The translations under genes were made by a program, and so were the position numbers. Of a stretch of 60,000 nucleotides of DNA, positions 25,701 through 34,443 are shown one piece after another. A model generated the notes under the pieces. The model had not been told where the DNA came from and searched no databases. It was given only the letters and a program-made list of their open reading frames with translations. Source of the stretch: Lineus longissimus (Eukaryota > Nemertea > Pilidiophora > Heteronemertea > Lineidae); contig NC_088324.1 of the NCBI RefSeq assembly GCF_910592395.1, positions 8,398,953 through 8,458,952 on the forward strand. The letters are read 5' to 3'. How positions within the stretch are numbered: position 1 is the stretch's first letter; every line of letters begins with the position of its first letter.

Positions 25701-28034
25701 ACTAACGAAGTCATCTGAATAACTGCTTTGACAGGCTGGTTGGTTACAATGGCTCTGGCCTCATTCCTCACGATGCGAGTCCTGCCGCTGCCCACTTATC
25801 GTTGCGAGGCTGAATTGGTGCTGGAAGCCAAGGTGTGCTTTGAAACGGAAGCCTGGGACCGGGGATATTCACCTACTCTTTGCAAATGCAGACCTGCCTA
25901 CCCTCAAGTCCAACAACGAGAAAAATCTTCAGTGAAAAAGTGTATTTCCTGGGTTTTGTTTCGACTTTAGAATGATATTTAAACTTGACATCTTACCACC
26001 CTACCTTGGAGCAGCCACCCAACTTTGCTCTAGAATATTGTTAAGGGTTTCTTGGGCCACCCTTCCGTAAATTGCTGGCCCCACCCTACCTTGTGTTGCA
26101 CACTGGCAAAACTTCTTGAATATCAAGGGTACCATGCACCTTACCTTGAGAAAACCCTAAATAAAGGAAACAATCCCGAACTCTTCAATTCAATACGGGA
26201 ACCAACCGGGACTGAATACTTACTTGAAATTTCCATAGCCGCAAAGCTTGCCGAAGCTATCGGTGGGATATATCAGAAGGTTGGGATCGCCATTTATAAA
26301 TGCTGAAAATGAAACGTATAAATTGAAATGTTGACAAAAATTGAAACCCAGATAACTTCCGAGGGCCAAAACCATTAACTGCTTGGTTTGAGATTGATTG
26401 CAGGTTGCGATGATTCCATTCTTGTTGCCGCCACCCGCAACCGAGAACGGCAAACAAACAAGCAACTTCTCTGGCATGTTTAAATTCGACAGCAGATTGC
26501 AGTAACAAATTTGTATGGTTGCGTAGCGCTTTAAGTCATAGGCAGAAGAAGGATGAATGCTTGGTATGAATGGTACCGTGTCCTGCAGCTTCAGCAGTCA
26601 GCAACAACCCACAGCCGCAATCAGTCCTTCACTATCCTGTTTGGCCACTTGGCTCTGTTTTCGGCACACTGGGAGAGTTTGTGCAGCTGGTGCCAATGCT
26701 GAACGGAGGAACGAAAGTTCAGCCAGGCTGAGGTCGGCTCATATGGTGCCCAGTAGGTCGGTTATATCACAATGCCCTCAATGCCGTGGTCGGTAGATTT
26801 GTGAGCCTGGTACTTACCAAAATACGCCAGGATGGCAGACGCTGCCATCACAATCAGGAAGAGGAGGCAGCAGATTATATCGGTGCATGATCGTTTCTTT
26901 ATCGGCCCGTTGAACGTTGGGTCGTATTTCACAGGCTCTCCTACAATGAGAAGACGGGAAGAATTCATCAATAAAATGCATTACCCGGTAACAAAAATGC
27001 ATGAAAATATTGATAAGAAGAGGTCTTGGCTGACACGAGTCCGCTAGCTCCATGCTACTGGGGATTGAGTGCAACTGGGGGCGTCATAGTAATGAGATAC
27101 TGGGGAACACTCTCCTGGTGGAAAAAAACCACCTCTTCAGTGACACTGAGCTCAGACAGACAATGTGAGCAAAGCTATTGCATGTATCACAACACTCTTG
27201 ACCTGTGCAGTTTTCAATATTATTTATCTTCAGTATTTAATATTGCTCCCGCCAATAAAAGTTCAAGTCTAAATTATGGTCCGATTGATCTACCGTAATT
27301 GTTATGGACTCGTGTCACCAGCTGTCCATGTCCATGTAAGAGAATGAAATATAAATACATGTACATGTACATGTATTCAGACGCTATAAATATATTTTCT
27401 CATCTTGTTACACCATGGGGGTGGGATCACAGCTGCAGCAAAACAATGGTGCAAGTCCTGATCAATCTTACCTCTCTATGATTGTGAGAGGGGGTGGATA
27501 TCAAACATGAACGAGGCAAAACATGAAAAATAAGCCATTTGATCAGGTGGAACATCAAGAACACCATAATGTACTTTGAGCACAACGGTGAAAAAAATCC
27601 CGATTAACAGTTTTGCAGCGGGTGACGTGCATAGCATGTTCACGGGTAGCCAATCAAGTCCGGGTCACGTGCATAGCACGTCAAGCCCCGCTAGAATTTC
27701 AATCCATCCTTCATCAGCAATTGGCTGCAACTTCTCTACACACGCCAACATCAGTTGGATCCAAATACTACACACAGCAACACTTTTGAATATCATAGTG
27801 TTTTCATCTCTCTATAAATCAGGACACCTCTCTATTAAGGAAAGCACTAGTTAGCCTCAGGGGTGTCCTCAATAGAGAAGTTTTATTGTAGAGACTCCCT
27901 TTCTACCTGTATTGCATACTTTCGAACTATTGAATAAACCTACCATACTCCGGTTTCTCAACCAAAGCGGAATCCTCGCTTGGACCCGATTTCCTCTCCG
28001 TCATTTCTGACTCATCTTTCTTGGACGCCCCCAT
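1709..28034 (-). CDS. SLC44A2-like: Choline transporter-like protein (SLC44A2/4/5 type)
   Basis: Multi-pass membrane solute carrier of the CTL family. Coding exons in transcript order: 28034-27944, 26940-26818, 26302-26224, 25643-25556, 25254-25102, 24786-24726, 23760-23610, 23116-23033, 22818-22706, 22515-22393, 20427-20328, 20018-19894, 19768-19656, 17532-17471, 17246-17070, 16579-16451, 16164-16095, 15878-15805, 9222-9152, one of three alternatives (7985-7891, 6727-6639 or 4913-4825), 2454-2370, 1833-1709. All boundaries are GT-AG and phases agree, giving about 761-763 aa. Family hallmarks include [10 protein letters not shown] and CTDIICC before TM1, [78 protein letters not shown] and [20 protein letters not shown]-glycosylation sequons lie in the exon at 23.7 kb (NLT) and the exon at 19.7 kb (NGT, NSS). 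The Lys-rich tail ends KKKDK. The 19894/19768 junction is the least certain. The YDPTFxGPI start points to the CTL2/4/5 subgroup, but orthology is inferred. Confidence 0.93.
2475..2646. mobile_element. AACCTC-type MITE, diverged copy
   Basis: Carries the family's repeated phrases (AGGACACCTCTC, TTTGACCTCTA, TGTCCCTAATAGAGAGG) in the order of the complete copy at 41452-41628. It lies in the intron upstream of the SLC44A exon 2370-2454. Ends are eroded. Confidence 0.65.
3200..3465. mobile_element. Diverged copy of the element at 7509
   Basis: Shares with 7590-7770 the stretches ACCAAGTTTCA, TGCATGATA, CATTGTGTATAACTGCATTT and the final AAGAGCT-ACTG phrase. Termini are too decayed to define. 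A third relative lies near 33170-33340. Confidence 0.55.
3777..4189 (-). pseudogene. Unidentified coding-like stretch
   Basis: An uninterrupted 129-codon frame with a non-repetitive, protein-like composition (for example [17 protein letters not shown] and [17 protein letters not shown]). Similar-looking fragments continue up to about 4560 in shifted frames. I recognise no family. It lies in an SLC44A intron on the same strand, without a convincing splice context, so it may be the remains of a retrocopy or transposon gene. It could also be a chance open frame. Confidence 0.25.
4825..4913 (-). CDS. SLC44A2-like: SLC44A alternative exon, version C (89 nt)
   Basis: Acceptor TTTTACAG, then 89 nt, then GTGAGT; phase 1 in and 0 out. 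It encodes 30 residues with YFFFDGSIP and YYFVPVI, and lies nearest to the downstream constant exon at 2454-2370. Its intact frame, splice sites and similarity to version B argue against a decayed copy. Confidence 0.85.
5279..5427. mobile_element. AACCTC-type MITE, TA-flanked
   Basis: Begins CAGTGAAACCTCCC after TA and ends TTCTACTG before TA. Internal phrases match the complete copy at 41452-41628. The TA target and CAGT-A/G-AACC termini suggest a pogo/Tigger-type (Tc1/mariner) origin. Confidence 0.7.
6639..6727 (-). CDS. SLC44A2-like: SLC44A alternative exon, version B (89 nt)
   Basis: Acceptor TTTTCCAG, then 89 nt, then GTGAGT; phase 1 in and 0 out. It encodes 30 residues with YFFFDGSIP and YYFVPLI. 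By my reading 22 of 30 residues match version C, so the two are a tandem exon duplication kept open and spliceable. Confidence 0.85.
6850..7440. repeat. Old interspersed repeat with TGACCT/AGGTCA clusters
   Basis: Near 7105-7140 there is an inverted arrangement of ACTTTGACCT and AAGTAGGTCA. Near 7247-7271 there is TGACCTCTGTGACCTTGG followed by AAGGTCA. The second phrase is nearly the one that opens each monomer of the 1.1-kb elements at 39.3, 53.3 and 54.7 kb. This is probably a degraded relative of that family; ends cannot be placed. Confidence 0.5.
7509..7771. mobile_element. Mariner-type MITE, about 263 bp
   Basis: Ends are TACAGGGTGTACCA and, inverted, TACAGGGTGTATCA. TACAGGGTGT termini are common in Tc1/mariner-derived elements. 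No coding capacity. It lies in the SLC44A intron between constant exon 9152-9222 and the alternative exons. Confidence 0.65.
7891..7985 (-). CDS. SLC44A2-like: SLC44A alternative exon, version A (95 nt, diverged)
   Basis: Acceptor CTCCTAG, then 95 nt, then GTAAGT. Phase is 1 in and 0 out, the same as the two exons below it. It encodes 32 residues including [12 protein letters not shown] and RYIWLPLV, which align to the late TM/loop segment of CTL proteins but differ strongly from versions B and C. It is two codons longer. Only one of the three can be used if the product is to keep normal CTL topology. Confidence 0.75.
8141..8412. repeat. Three imperfect direct repeats of about 70-105 bp
   Basis: The phrases GTTTGAGCTGGTTATC, CATCGCCATCTTCAGGGCAAG and GGAACTACGT recur three times. 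The middle copy lacks about 30 bp around TTCATGGACTTCATG. Non-coding, in an SLC44A intron. Confidence 0.85.
9386..9470. repeat. Poly-C tracts within a degenerate GATGATG repeat
   Basis: An 18-nt C run (9386-9403) and a 12-nt C run (9459-9470) sit inside degenerate units containing GAGTTGATGATG and AATGACCC. Low-complexity DNA. Confidence 0.85.
9794..10025. repeat. 48-bp minisatellite, 5 copies
   Basis: Unit starts CCCCGATTTGGCTGTGTATA and ends ACGGTTACCGTAACTG. The end includes the palindrome GGTTACCGTAACT. 48 is a multiple of three, so a spurious open frame of 16-residue repeats results. Confidence 0.95.
11193..14829 (+). CDS. DDO: D-aspartate / D-amino-acid oxidase
   Basis: FAD flavoprotein that oxidatively deaminates D-amino acids, giving the keto acid, ammonia and hydrogen peroxide. 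Exons 11193-11392, 11751-11862, 12132-12268, 12473-12533, 13127-13293, 13611-13734, 13867-13965 and 14713-14829 all have GT-AG borders and matching phases, giving 338 aa (family about 340). Visible features: ADP-binding GAGAIG at residues 11-16, ADKFSPD and [39 protein letters not shown] (substrate-carboxylate Arg region), and HNYGHGAYG with [13 protein letters not shown] near the end. The C-terminus AKL fits a peroxisomal PTS1 signal. The N-terminal half and the RPHRPSVRL region look DDO-like, while GHGAYG resembles D-amino-acid oxidase, so acidic versus neutral substrate preference is not settled. The gene is antisense within the SLC44A intron 9223-15804. Confidence 0.93.
14283..14578 (+). 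mobile_element. 5'-truncated L2/CR1-type LINE, 3' end
   Basis: Reads [20 protein letters not shown] and then [16 protein letters not shown] before a stop at 14502. This is the conserved C-terminal tail of CR1/L2-clade reverse-transcriptase ORFs. It is followed by a short 3' UTR with GTAAAGCGCATTGAG and GCGCTATATAAG, typical of L2-like 3' ends. It lies in the last intron of the oxidase gene. Dead fragment. Confidence 0.85.
15532..15651. repeat. Perfect 35-bp inverted repeat, 50-nt loop
   Basis: Positions 15532-15566 are exactly the reverse complement of 15617-15651. It lies between the oxidase stop and the SLC44A exon 15805-15878. A transcript of either strand would fold into a long perfect hairpin. 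Could be a foldback MITE or a small-RNA precursor-like hairpin. Confidence 0.9.
16265..16378. repeat. Two direct repeats of about 55 bp
   Basis: The phrases GTGAGGTC-CAA-ATGGAAGCCAATACT-GCAGAG and ATGATTG recur at about 16267 and 16330. Intronic. Confidence 0.75.
17898..18168. repeat. 21-bp minisatellite, about 13 copies
   Basis: Unit is close to CGTACTAGTAAATATACACA plus one base, with CATACTAG and TGCACTAG variants. Lies in the intron between SLC44A exons 17471-17532 and 19656-19768. Again a multiple of three, giving a spurious repetitive frame. Confidence 0.95.
18598..18645 (-). pseudogene. Displaced fragment of the SLC44A exon 16095-16164
   Basis: GAACTTTTCCAGGCACCAGA is identical to the live exon, and the next bases match it again after an 11-12 nt deletion up to the acceptor-like CATCTGTA. 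It encodes CFWCLEKF but then diverges and has no donor at the expected place. It also lies out of order, upstream of exon 17471-17532, so it is a partial duplicate rather than an alternative exon. Confidence 0.75.
18813..18835. repeat. 23-nt poly-G tract
   Basis: Uninterrupted G run in an SLC44A intron. On the transcribed (minus) RNA it would be poly-C. Confidence 0.95.
19137..19450. repeat. 39-bp minisatellite, 8 copies
   Basis: Unit starts GACGGCTGAACAGTAGATCA and ends TAATGTGAAAGCTCTAAT. Very uniform copies, so recent expansion is likely. In the SLC44A intron between exons 17471-17532 and 19656-19768. Confidence 0.95.
20118..20330. repeat. About 21-bp minisatellite, degenerate
   Basis: Repeats of GCTGGACCACCAAGGCCCAAT and variants (GGACAGCTAAGG, GGACCTCTGAGG). 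The array runs into the donor side of the SLC44A exon 20328-20427. Confidence 0.9.
21192..21590. repeat. 47-bp minisatellite, about 8 copies
   Basis: Unit contains GATACATCATCCCTCCCTTT, then GGCCAAGCCAGCTCGTATAG and GGAATAT. One copy has an extra GACATC. In the SLC44A intron between exons 20328-20427 and 22393-22515. Confidence 0.95.
22135..22262. repeat. 31-bp minisatellite, about 4 copies
   Basis: Unit GGAGGGACTTCCTGTAAATG plus GCAGAATGTCT. Degenerate relatives with CTGTAAAT extend upstream to about 22020. Confidence 0.9.
24236..24672. repeat. 22-bp minisatellite with higher-order structure
   Basis: Basic unit CATGAAGCCACCACTGGTAT plus CA. Shortened units (AAGCTGGTATCACAAAG) and GTCCACTGGGATCA variants recur at a longer spacing, so blocks of several units were duplicated together. 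It ends about 50 bp before the SLC44A exon 24726-24786. Confidence 0.95.
24862..25005. mobile_element. AACCTC-type MITE, partial
   Basis: Contains TCTCTATTAAGAACAC, TTTGACCTCTTTAATCAGGA and ends GAGAGGTTTTACTGTA. Matches the complete copy at 41452-41628. Between SLC44A exons 24726-24786 and 25102-25254. Confidence 0.65.
27805..27893. mobile_element. AACCTC-type MITE, short derivative
   Basis: Contains TCAGGACACCTCTCTATTAA, GGTGTCCTCAATAGAGAAG and ends TTTTATTGTA. About half the family's full length. Just downstream of the SLC44A first exon 27944-28034. Confidence 0.6.
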
Positions 28035-28344
28035 TTTCAACAAATATAATCCAGAATAGAACGTTATCCTATTTCCTCGTTTTACTCAACCAAACTTTCA
28101 ACCAAACTTACAATGATCACACTGTCATGAGGGTTGGCTCTTTCAGTGAAATGTACAGGGAAGTTCTAGAGTTTCGTTTCCCATTCTCCAACACAGCTGT
28201 TTTCACTAATCTCCTACGCAAAAAATTTACTTTGACATCAAGTGAAAAATCTATGACACTTGAAGTAGATGTTAGAGTTGGATTTTAAACGCAATGTATG
28301 AACAATTATACAGGCTAATCGTCCCAGATGCAGATTAATAGTGC

Positions 28345-28785
28345 AAATAGGATTATTCTTGCTGCAGAAACCAGTTGATCGAAATTCTGACTGCGGAAAC
28401 CAGATACTGACTGCAGGACAGTGGTGCAGATCGTGACAACCAGATACTAACTGCAGGAATGGGATGCAGATTGGTAAAGCCAGATACTGATTGAAGAAAC
28501 ATTGCGGAAACCACATGCAGATAGTGGTTCAAAAGCTACTGACTGCAAGACCTTGTCCTTGGTGCAGATTTTGGAAGCCAGATACCGACTGCAGAAACCA
28601 GCCGTAGATTGTGGGAACCAGATACTGACTGCAGAAACCAGATACTGACTGCAGAAACCAGAACAGACTGCAGAAACCAGATACTGACTGCAGAAACCAG
28701 AACAGACTGCAGAAACCAGATACTGACTGCAGAAACCAGATACTGACTGCAGAAACCAGAACAGACTGCAGAAACCAGATGCAGA
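28345..28785. repeat. About 18-20-bp minisatellite
   Basis: Units of ACTGACTGCAGAAACCAGAT interleaved with shorter ACAGACTGCAGAAACCAGA. Degenerate towards the left end. It lies between the two alternative SLC44A first exons. Confidence 0.95.
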
Positions 28786-29110
28786 CTTTCGAAAATTGTA
28801 GCAAGGGCACTTTACATGTTGAAAATTCCATGGTTGAAAGATCTTTGGTGCTTCTCTCCATCACGAAGGATGAGGTCATTGTCACCGCAAGAACTGGGTC
28901 GTAAACTGGTGTCAAGTATGAAGGTGGTAAGGGTCTCTCTCTTACATATTTTCAAGGAACATAATGGAGGGGAGAGGCGACGCTGGCTTTTGTTGTGAAC
29001 AATTCATTCAGAGGGCTGTTTTGGACGGCTGGGGTTCCTCTCTAAAGAGAACTTGCCGTCATTCCTCAGAGCAAGTTTTGATGGTTGTTGTTACCCGGCT
29101 CGATACAGAA

Positions 29111-29126
29111 CCCCCCCCCCCCCCCC
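29111..29126. repeat. 16-nt poly-C tract
   Basis: Pure C run about 55 bp beyond the donor of the alternative first exon 29181-29235, inside the intron. Confidence 0.95.
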
Positions 29127-29180
29127 GAGATCGAGGCTGGCGGACCAGGCTATTGCTCTGGAGGATCATCCCACACTTAC

Positions 29181-29235
29181 CCGGCTGGTCACCTTTATCA
29201 GCGAGAAGGTCAGTTTTGTCCATATTTGAGGACAT
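29181..29235 (-). CDS. SLC44A2-like: Alternative first coding exon of the SLC44A-type gene
   Basis: An ATG at 29235 opens 18 codons (MSSNMDKTDLLADKGDQP) plus one base, followed by a strong GTAAGT donor. It ends in the same phase (1) as the other first exon at 27944-28034, so either can join the exon at 26940 and continue with EPVKYDPTF. Alternative first exons are known in vertebrate CTL2, and this arrangement implies two promoters about 1.2 kb apart. No TATA box is obvious. The second in-frame ATG (29223) could also start translation. Confidence 0.7.
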
Positions 29236-31138
29236 GTTAATATAGATTTTGAGTCAAACACCACATAAACTTGGGACCTGGTTAGGACTTGGTAAACGTG
29301 TCCCTCCACACTCAACATCAGATCAGATGCCTCGCCATGTGACCACAGCAAGGGATTCAGACCATCTATAATGAAAGGCCTAGTTTGTCCGAATCTGAGG
29401 GTAGAGTAGGAGAGATTACGTCATGTCTAAAATGATCATGTCACGTAGGATTGTCATGAAAGGCTACACCTTGATTGAAACGGGAATAGCCAACGGGATC
29501 CATTACCTAAAGAGATGTGTCGTCTGAATGTTGAGGACATCATGATGAATATAATTTATGTAACAGAATAGTAGGTAGATTTTATAAATTTGACCCGTCA
29601 CAGCAAAAGGTGCATGTGGCAGAGATGATGAGCCTAAGTGACACCAGGAGATAATGGAAGAAATTGATGTACTCAGATTTCACAAAAGGCAGACAACAGT
29701 GAAATGAACAACTTGTCCATCTCAGCCTGCCAAGCTGCTTTATAATCCAACAGAATTTTATTAACTCTCTGGGAACTGATCAGTCCAGAATGACAGGCGT
29801 TTTCAACACTGCTGTGAATCAAAACATCCCTATATCCCAACAATTTTTTTCAATCACAACAGGAATTGCAAACTGGGGTTGAGTTTTAATCAAATAACAA
29901 AATCCGACTAAATGGAGGCAGGAACCAGGCTTTTCATCATCAAATCATCACCACTTGAAAAGTAAAATCTTTCATCAATTTACATCAAACTTTATCCAGA
30001 TCAAGTCCACACACAACAGCCAACTTGGACCCAATAATGTCCACCACTCAGAATCACCACTTTACATTAAATATTTTGCACATGTCGCTGAAGTATCATG
30101 ATTATAAAAATTATGGACACGACACCTGTGACAATATTGTGGACACCAGGCCAATGTCATTTCAACCCAATCGATATTAGGCTTGAACTTAATAAACACC
30201 CCGAGAGCTTTCAAATAATGCCAAATAATATATCAGTAGATATAAGATAAGCTAAGTAATTAAACTTGGCAAATATAAAGGAAGGCGGGACTTTAAAGAT
30301 AAAGGTGCTATTTTAAAGTGCATATACTCCACTAATGGACACCCTCTGTCTGGTGGACACTCCATTATGAGGACACTAATCTTTAGAGCTGTATATGTCA
30401 TTCCAATCCATTTTGTCATCCGTACAACTCCTTTGGGGGTATATTTACACCCACAAAGGGTGTCCCTCAGGTTCTCCAATATCACTTTTTTCTTGGCCAA
30501 CACGCGGACAAATTCATTTTTCCATTTTTACACCGGGACAAAGATGTTACCACCTAACGAATTTGCGGAGGTGATCAAGGTTTTAAGGAATTGATAAAGA
30601 ACTGGAGGTATTGGTTTTCTCACTACACACAAATTATTTTGAACCGAGATTTTAGACCTCTGCGCGTCTCTGGCGACTTGGAAGGGACAATAACAGCACA
30701 AATATAGATTTAGCGCCAGGCTGTATCTACACAGCAGCTGTTTAATATAATCCTAGTGGATGAACTAAAGATGATCAATAACATCATCGTGATCAGCCAA
30801 ACCAAATATTTACAGCTGCTGTAATCTCACAGATAGAACGACGACCGACATCAACGCCACCAATTACCGAGCAGAACCAACTGTCGAGGCGCTGGAACTG
30901 CTGGTGCTACCTATGTAAGGAATCATCAACTATAATCAACTTTTATCAATAAATTGTTACGGCAACATGGTGACTAAGAAAATAGTTTCAATCTCAACCT
31001 AAACTCTGACTCATCAGAATTCCCTTTGGTGCACTTTCAGTTCAATACATAATTTGGGGCACTTCCTGCTTCTCTGAATTTCTTTGCTCATTCCAAAATT
31101 TCATGCCCTTCCAAATTTCTGGAAGAAATACTAAACAC

Positions 31139-31325
31139 AGTGAACCTCTCGTTTACATAAATACGACACCCTTGAGACTGACAAATGCTGTCCTTTTTGG
31201 GTATCCTGATTACCGAGGTCAAACTCACACCAGAGAAGACAGTGCAAATTCCTGAACACAGCAATGTCCTAATAAAGAGGGTGTTTGCCAGCAGAAGTTA
31301 CTTCTGAGGGAGGTTCTAGTTCCAG
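31139..31325. mobile_element. AACCTC-type MITE
   Basis: Starts AGTGAACCTCTCG and ends AGGGAGGTTCTAG. Internal CTGACAAATGCTGTCCTT and CCTGATTACCGAGGTCAA follow the order of the copy at 41452-41628. Confidence 0.65.
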
Positions 31326-32762
31326 TGTGCTCTAGTGCAGGCACATCAGACAGACAGAGGTTCAAAAATGTACCAAGACATTCTATAGAATGTTCGTCTC
31401 AATTTTTTATCATTCGTTATCATTGCCAGGCCAGCATTGTATGTACTCACATTGAAAACCAGCAAGAATGTATGTCAATTATGAATTGTAGCAAAAATAT
31501 ATAAGACGAGCTCATATATTTTTGCTTGTAGGCCAGTGTTTGATAGTTCTCAGTAAACAATTAGGAATGAATCACTAAATGTTGTGGTATGATGTTCAAA
31601 ATAAAAATGGAAATGGTTTCTTTCCTGTTTTTCTCACCTGTTTGCCATTCTCAAGTTGTCGCATATCAGTTTCAGGCGAGACAAAGAGAAGATGGGTATA
31701 GAGGCTTTCACTTTAGAAAATTGGTGGAGAGTTGCTTTTCACTCTCCTAAGTCATTGAGGTAGAGGGACAGCCTCTTTTTCTGGGGTGTGACAGCCGTCC
31801 AAAGGTTTTGAAGAGGAGTTCAATTCAAGAGGGATCATACTCCCCTAAATGCAGGCATGTTCATGTAACCAGTGCCCATCTAATATGATAGAAAATGCAA
31901 TAAGCTGTTCTGAAAAAGGCAGAGAGCACTTTAATAGGAGCAGGGTGCTGCGCCTTTATATTTTTGCCGAAGAGAGATACCTTCAAAAGTGCCGACTCAG
32001 CATAATCTTGAGATGCCGCCTTAAAAACCGTTAAGATTAGTATACATGTAGATGTAGTCTGCTAATGTTGACAGCAACAATAAGCATAACACGAAACCAG
32101 GAAGCAGATATAATGAATGCGTATTGAATTAAAAACTCCCCTGCGGTGCCAAAGAAATTTTTTTTGTATTAAACCACTGCAACCATCTACACACATGTAA
32201 ACACTGTGGGCTTGGTTTATTCAATAACAACAGGAACATTCTCCTCTGATGAGATAGACAACATTTTATATAAATTGCCCAAGGTTGTAACCATGGAAAC
32301 GTGTAAACAAACAGTAGATGCATAGCCTGTGGCAGGTGAACGTTTTACTACTCTCTCAACTCGCATCGAAGCACTGACACCGTTGAACATAGGCATTTGG
32401 GGTTGATTTAATTGTGACAACTAGTTTTGTAATCAGATCGTCAAATTAGATCTAATTATCAAATAATGATTACTATTGGTAATTGTAACATTAACTGTGT
32501 GGTGCATTAGGATGGGCCATGGCCAGCTGAGGACTCGATCGAATCTGTCAACAGAACACTGGGCGTCATTTTCAGATGGTCACCAGCCAACTTGTACTCT
32601 AATTTCCAGAGCGGCACCAAGCAGGTTCCATCGGATGCCAGAGTTACCTATCTGAAGTTGTTGGAGTTCACATGTCCACCATGCAGCCCTCGAGGCAGGG
32701 CCACCATTTTGGCCTTTGGGGACTGGGAAATGTAAAAGAAGATACGAGAGGGTGCGAAGGAC

Positions 32763-32990
32763 ATTTGTGACCCGCTCTACCAAAACTAGGCGCTTGTCGC
32801 ATCTGAACTTGACAGGTTGATACGGACTTGTTGTTCATTTCCCTATTGTAGACCTTTTGTTGAATTTGACCAAATCAGTTTGTAATAGATTTCACAAAAG
32901 GTCAACAATAGGGAAATGAACAACAAGTCCGTATCAACCTGTCAAGTTCAGATGCGACAACCGCCTAGTTTTGGTAGAGCGAGTCACATT
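32763..32990. mobile_element. Foldback element, arms of about 100 bp
   Basis: The arms are near-perfect inverted repeats about a centre near 32877. For example GACAGGTTGATACGGACTTG at 32811 returns inverted near 32924-32943, and CTACCAAAACTAGGCG at 32778 returns inverted near 32960. Only a few mismatches, and a loop of roughly 30-40 nt. Related phrases at 29670-29710 show that it is an interspersed family. No coding capacity. Confidence 0.85.
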
Positions 32991-33169
32991 TTGGAGGGCA
33001 CTGACTGCCCTGACAGCCAGCAGTGGCAACAGCTGGAGTTAAATCTGAGCCCTGATTGTGGACTTATACATCAAACACAAACATACCTGGATATTATTAA
33101 ACAGAGAAAAATGTCCTTTTTTTCTGATAATTTGTAATTTGAAAACTTCAAATTGTGTGAAAATTTGAC

Positions 33170-33380
33170 AGAATATCGATTTCAACCATGCTGCCATGTA
33201 TCTATGTACAAATATTATGTTATAAGTTTGTTGACTTTCAAGAAATTCGTATGCACTACAGCATTGTGAACAACTGCAATTCTATTTTCCTGGACCATGA
33301 CTGACTCGAACAGGTACCTCTTAAAGATAAGGAAACATGTCAAAAATAACAACTCGATTGTGATGGATGGAGAACGAACT
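33170..33380. repeat. Diverged relative of the element at 7509
   Basis: Shares ACAGCATTGTGAACAACTGC, AATTCTATTTTCCTGGACCA and CTCTTAAAGATAAGG with 3340-3425. Termini not definable. Confidence 0.45.
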
Positions 33381-34340
33381 TAAGGGTCCTTCAAAACACC
33401 ACAACACATTCACTCTCCCACTCGCTTGACACATTTATTTCTATTCAACATACTGTTCAGTATGCCGTCATTTAACATTTGTCTTTTATTATCAAGATTT
33501 ATACCATACTTTTATTCATTAGTAAGAATATATTAGTGGTATTTCAAAACAGGAAGCATTTTTCCCCAATGATTGGGGGTTGATTATGAACCAGATACTG
33601 CATGTGTGGTGGTGTACTGTAAAGTAGTCCACAAACAAACACTTTTCGTCGCTGCGTTTAAATTATCGCTGCAATAAATGACAAAATGAACACTTGTCTG
33701 CAGGTGAAACTGGTACTTGCTGGGTTTGATAGTGACCTCAAGTTGCAGATGACCACAAGAGATTTTTGTTGCAATTGATCATGGTTGCAGGTTGCAGCAA
33801 ACCAACGAAAATTGCTCATTTGCAATGCCTTGGGTAGCAGTTCCTAATACTTTCGTCGGCATTTAGGTGTTGGGGAAATTCATCCAAAAATCACTCTCAA
33901 AATAATTTGTTTTCCACTATAGTTTACAGCCATACAGCTGAAATCACTCAACGACCAATCAAACACTCCAAAATCTACTTTTTTACTGAACGGTGACAGA
34001 TGGTGGAGGGGGCTGGCAAGAGCCAATCCATTTGTATTCATAACACAATATAATATATGTAATCATAAATATGGCTTTATTTCATCACTAAAATTTTCAC
34101 AAAACAGAATGCTGGTTTCTACTCCGAGCAGAACTGGCGGTGGTTGTCAAATATTGCACTCGGGCTACATGGACCCGAACGGCGGTGGTCGGGATACAAA
34201 TTTTCTTTGGTTTTTTTTGCGATTTTGTGTGCGGCAGGCTTGCTAAGAAAGAGACAAAAACATTTTACTGATGCTTGCCTAGTAGTAGTACTAGGCTAGT
34301 ACTATAGATTCATGCACTTGATTGGGAACAACGTTTACAT

Positions 34341-34443
34341 GGTATCCAGTCAGAACGGCCCCTGGTCAAAACGGCCCCGCTTTAAATAGAGTCAAAACGG
34401 CCCCGAGTCAAAACGGCCCTGGGTCAAAACGGCCCTGGGTCAA
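34341..34443 (+). repeat. MULE left terminal inverted repeat
   Basis: Contains six direct copies of a GTCAAAACGGCCC-like motif (first copy GTCAGAACGGCCC). Between copies 2 and 3 is the spacer CGCTTTAAATAGA. Matches the right end in inverted orientation over about 100 bp. Confidence 0.92.

Larger units (their letters stand above)
29236..34303. other. Gene-free interval upstream of the SLC44A-type gene
   Basis: No exon with coding potential and splice sites was found. The interval holds a diverged relative of the foldback element (about 29670-29710, TTCACAAAAGGCAGACAACA), two AACCTC-type MITE copies (30319-30480 very degenerate; 31139-31325) and the long foldback at 32763-32990. It presumably contains the promoters of the SLC44A gene, but I see no clear TATA box or CpG-rich block. 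Confidence 0.5.

Noticed and set aside
28529-28915. 128-codon minus-strand frame rich in FLQSVSGFC
   Set aside because: By-product of the 18-20-bp minisatellite between the alternative first exons.
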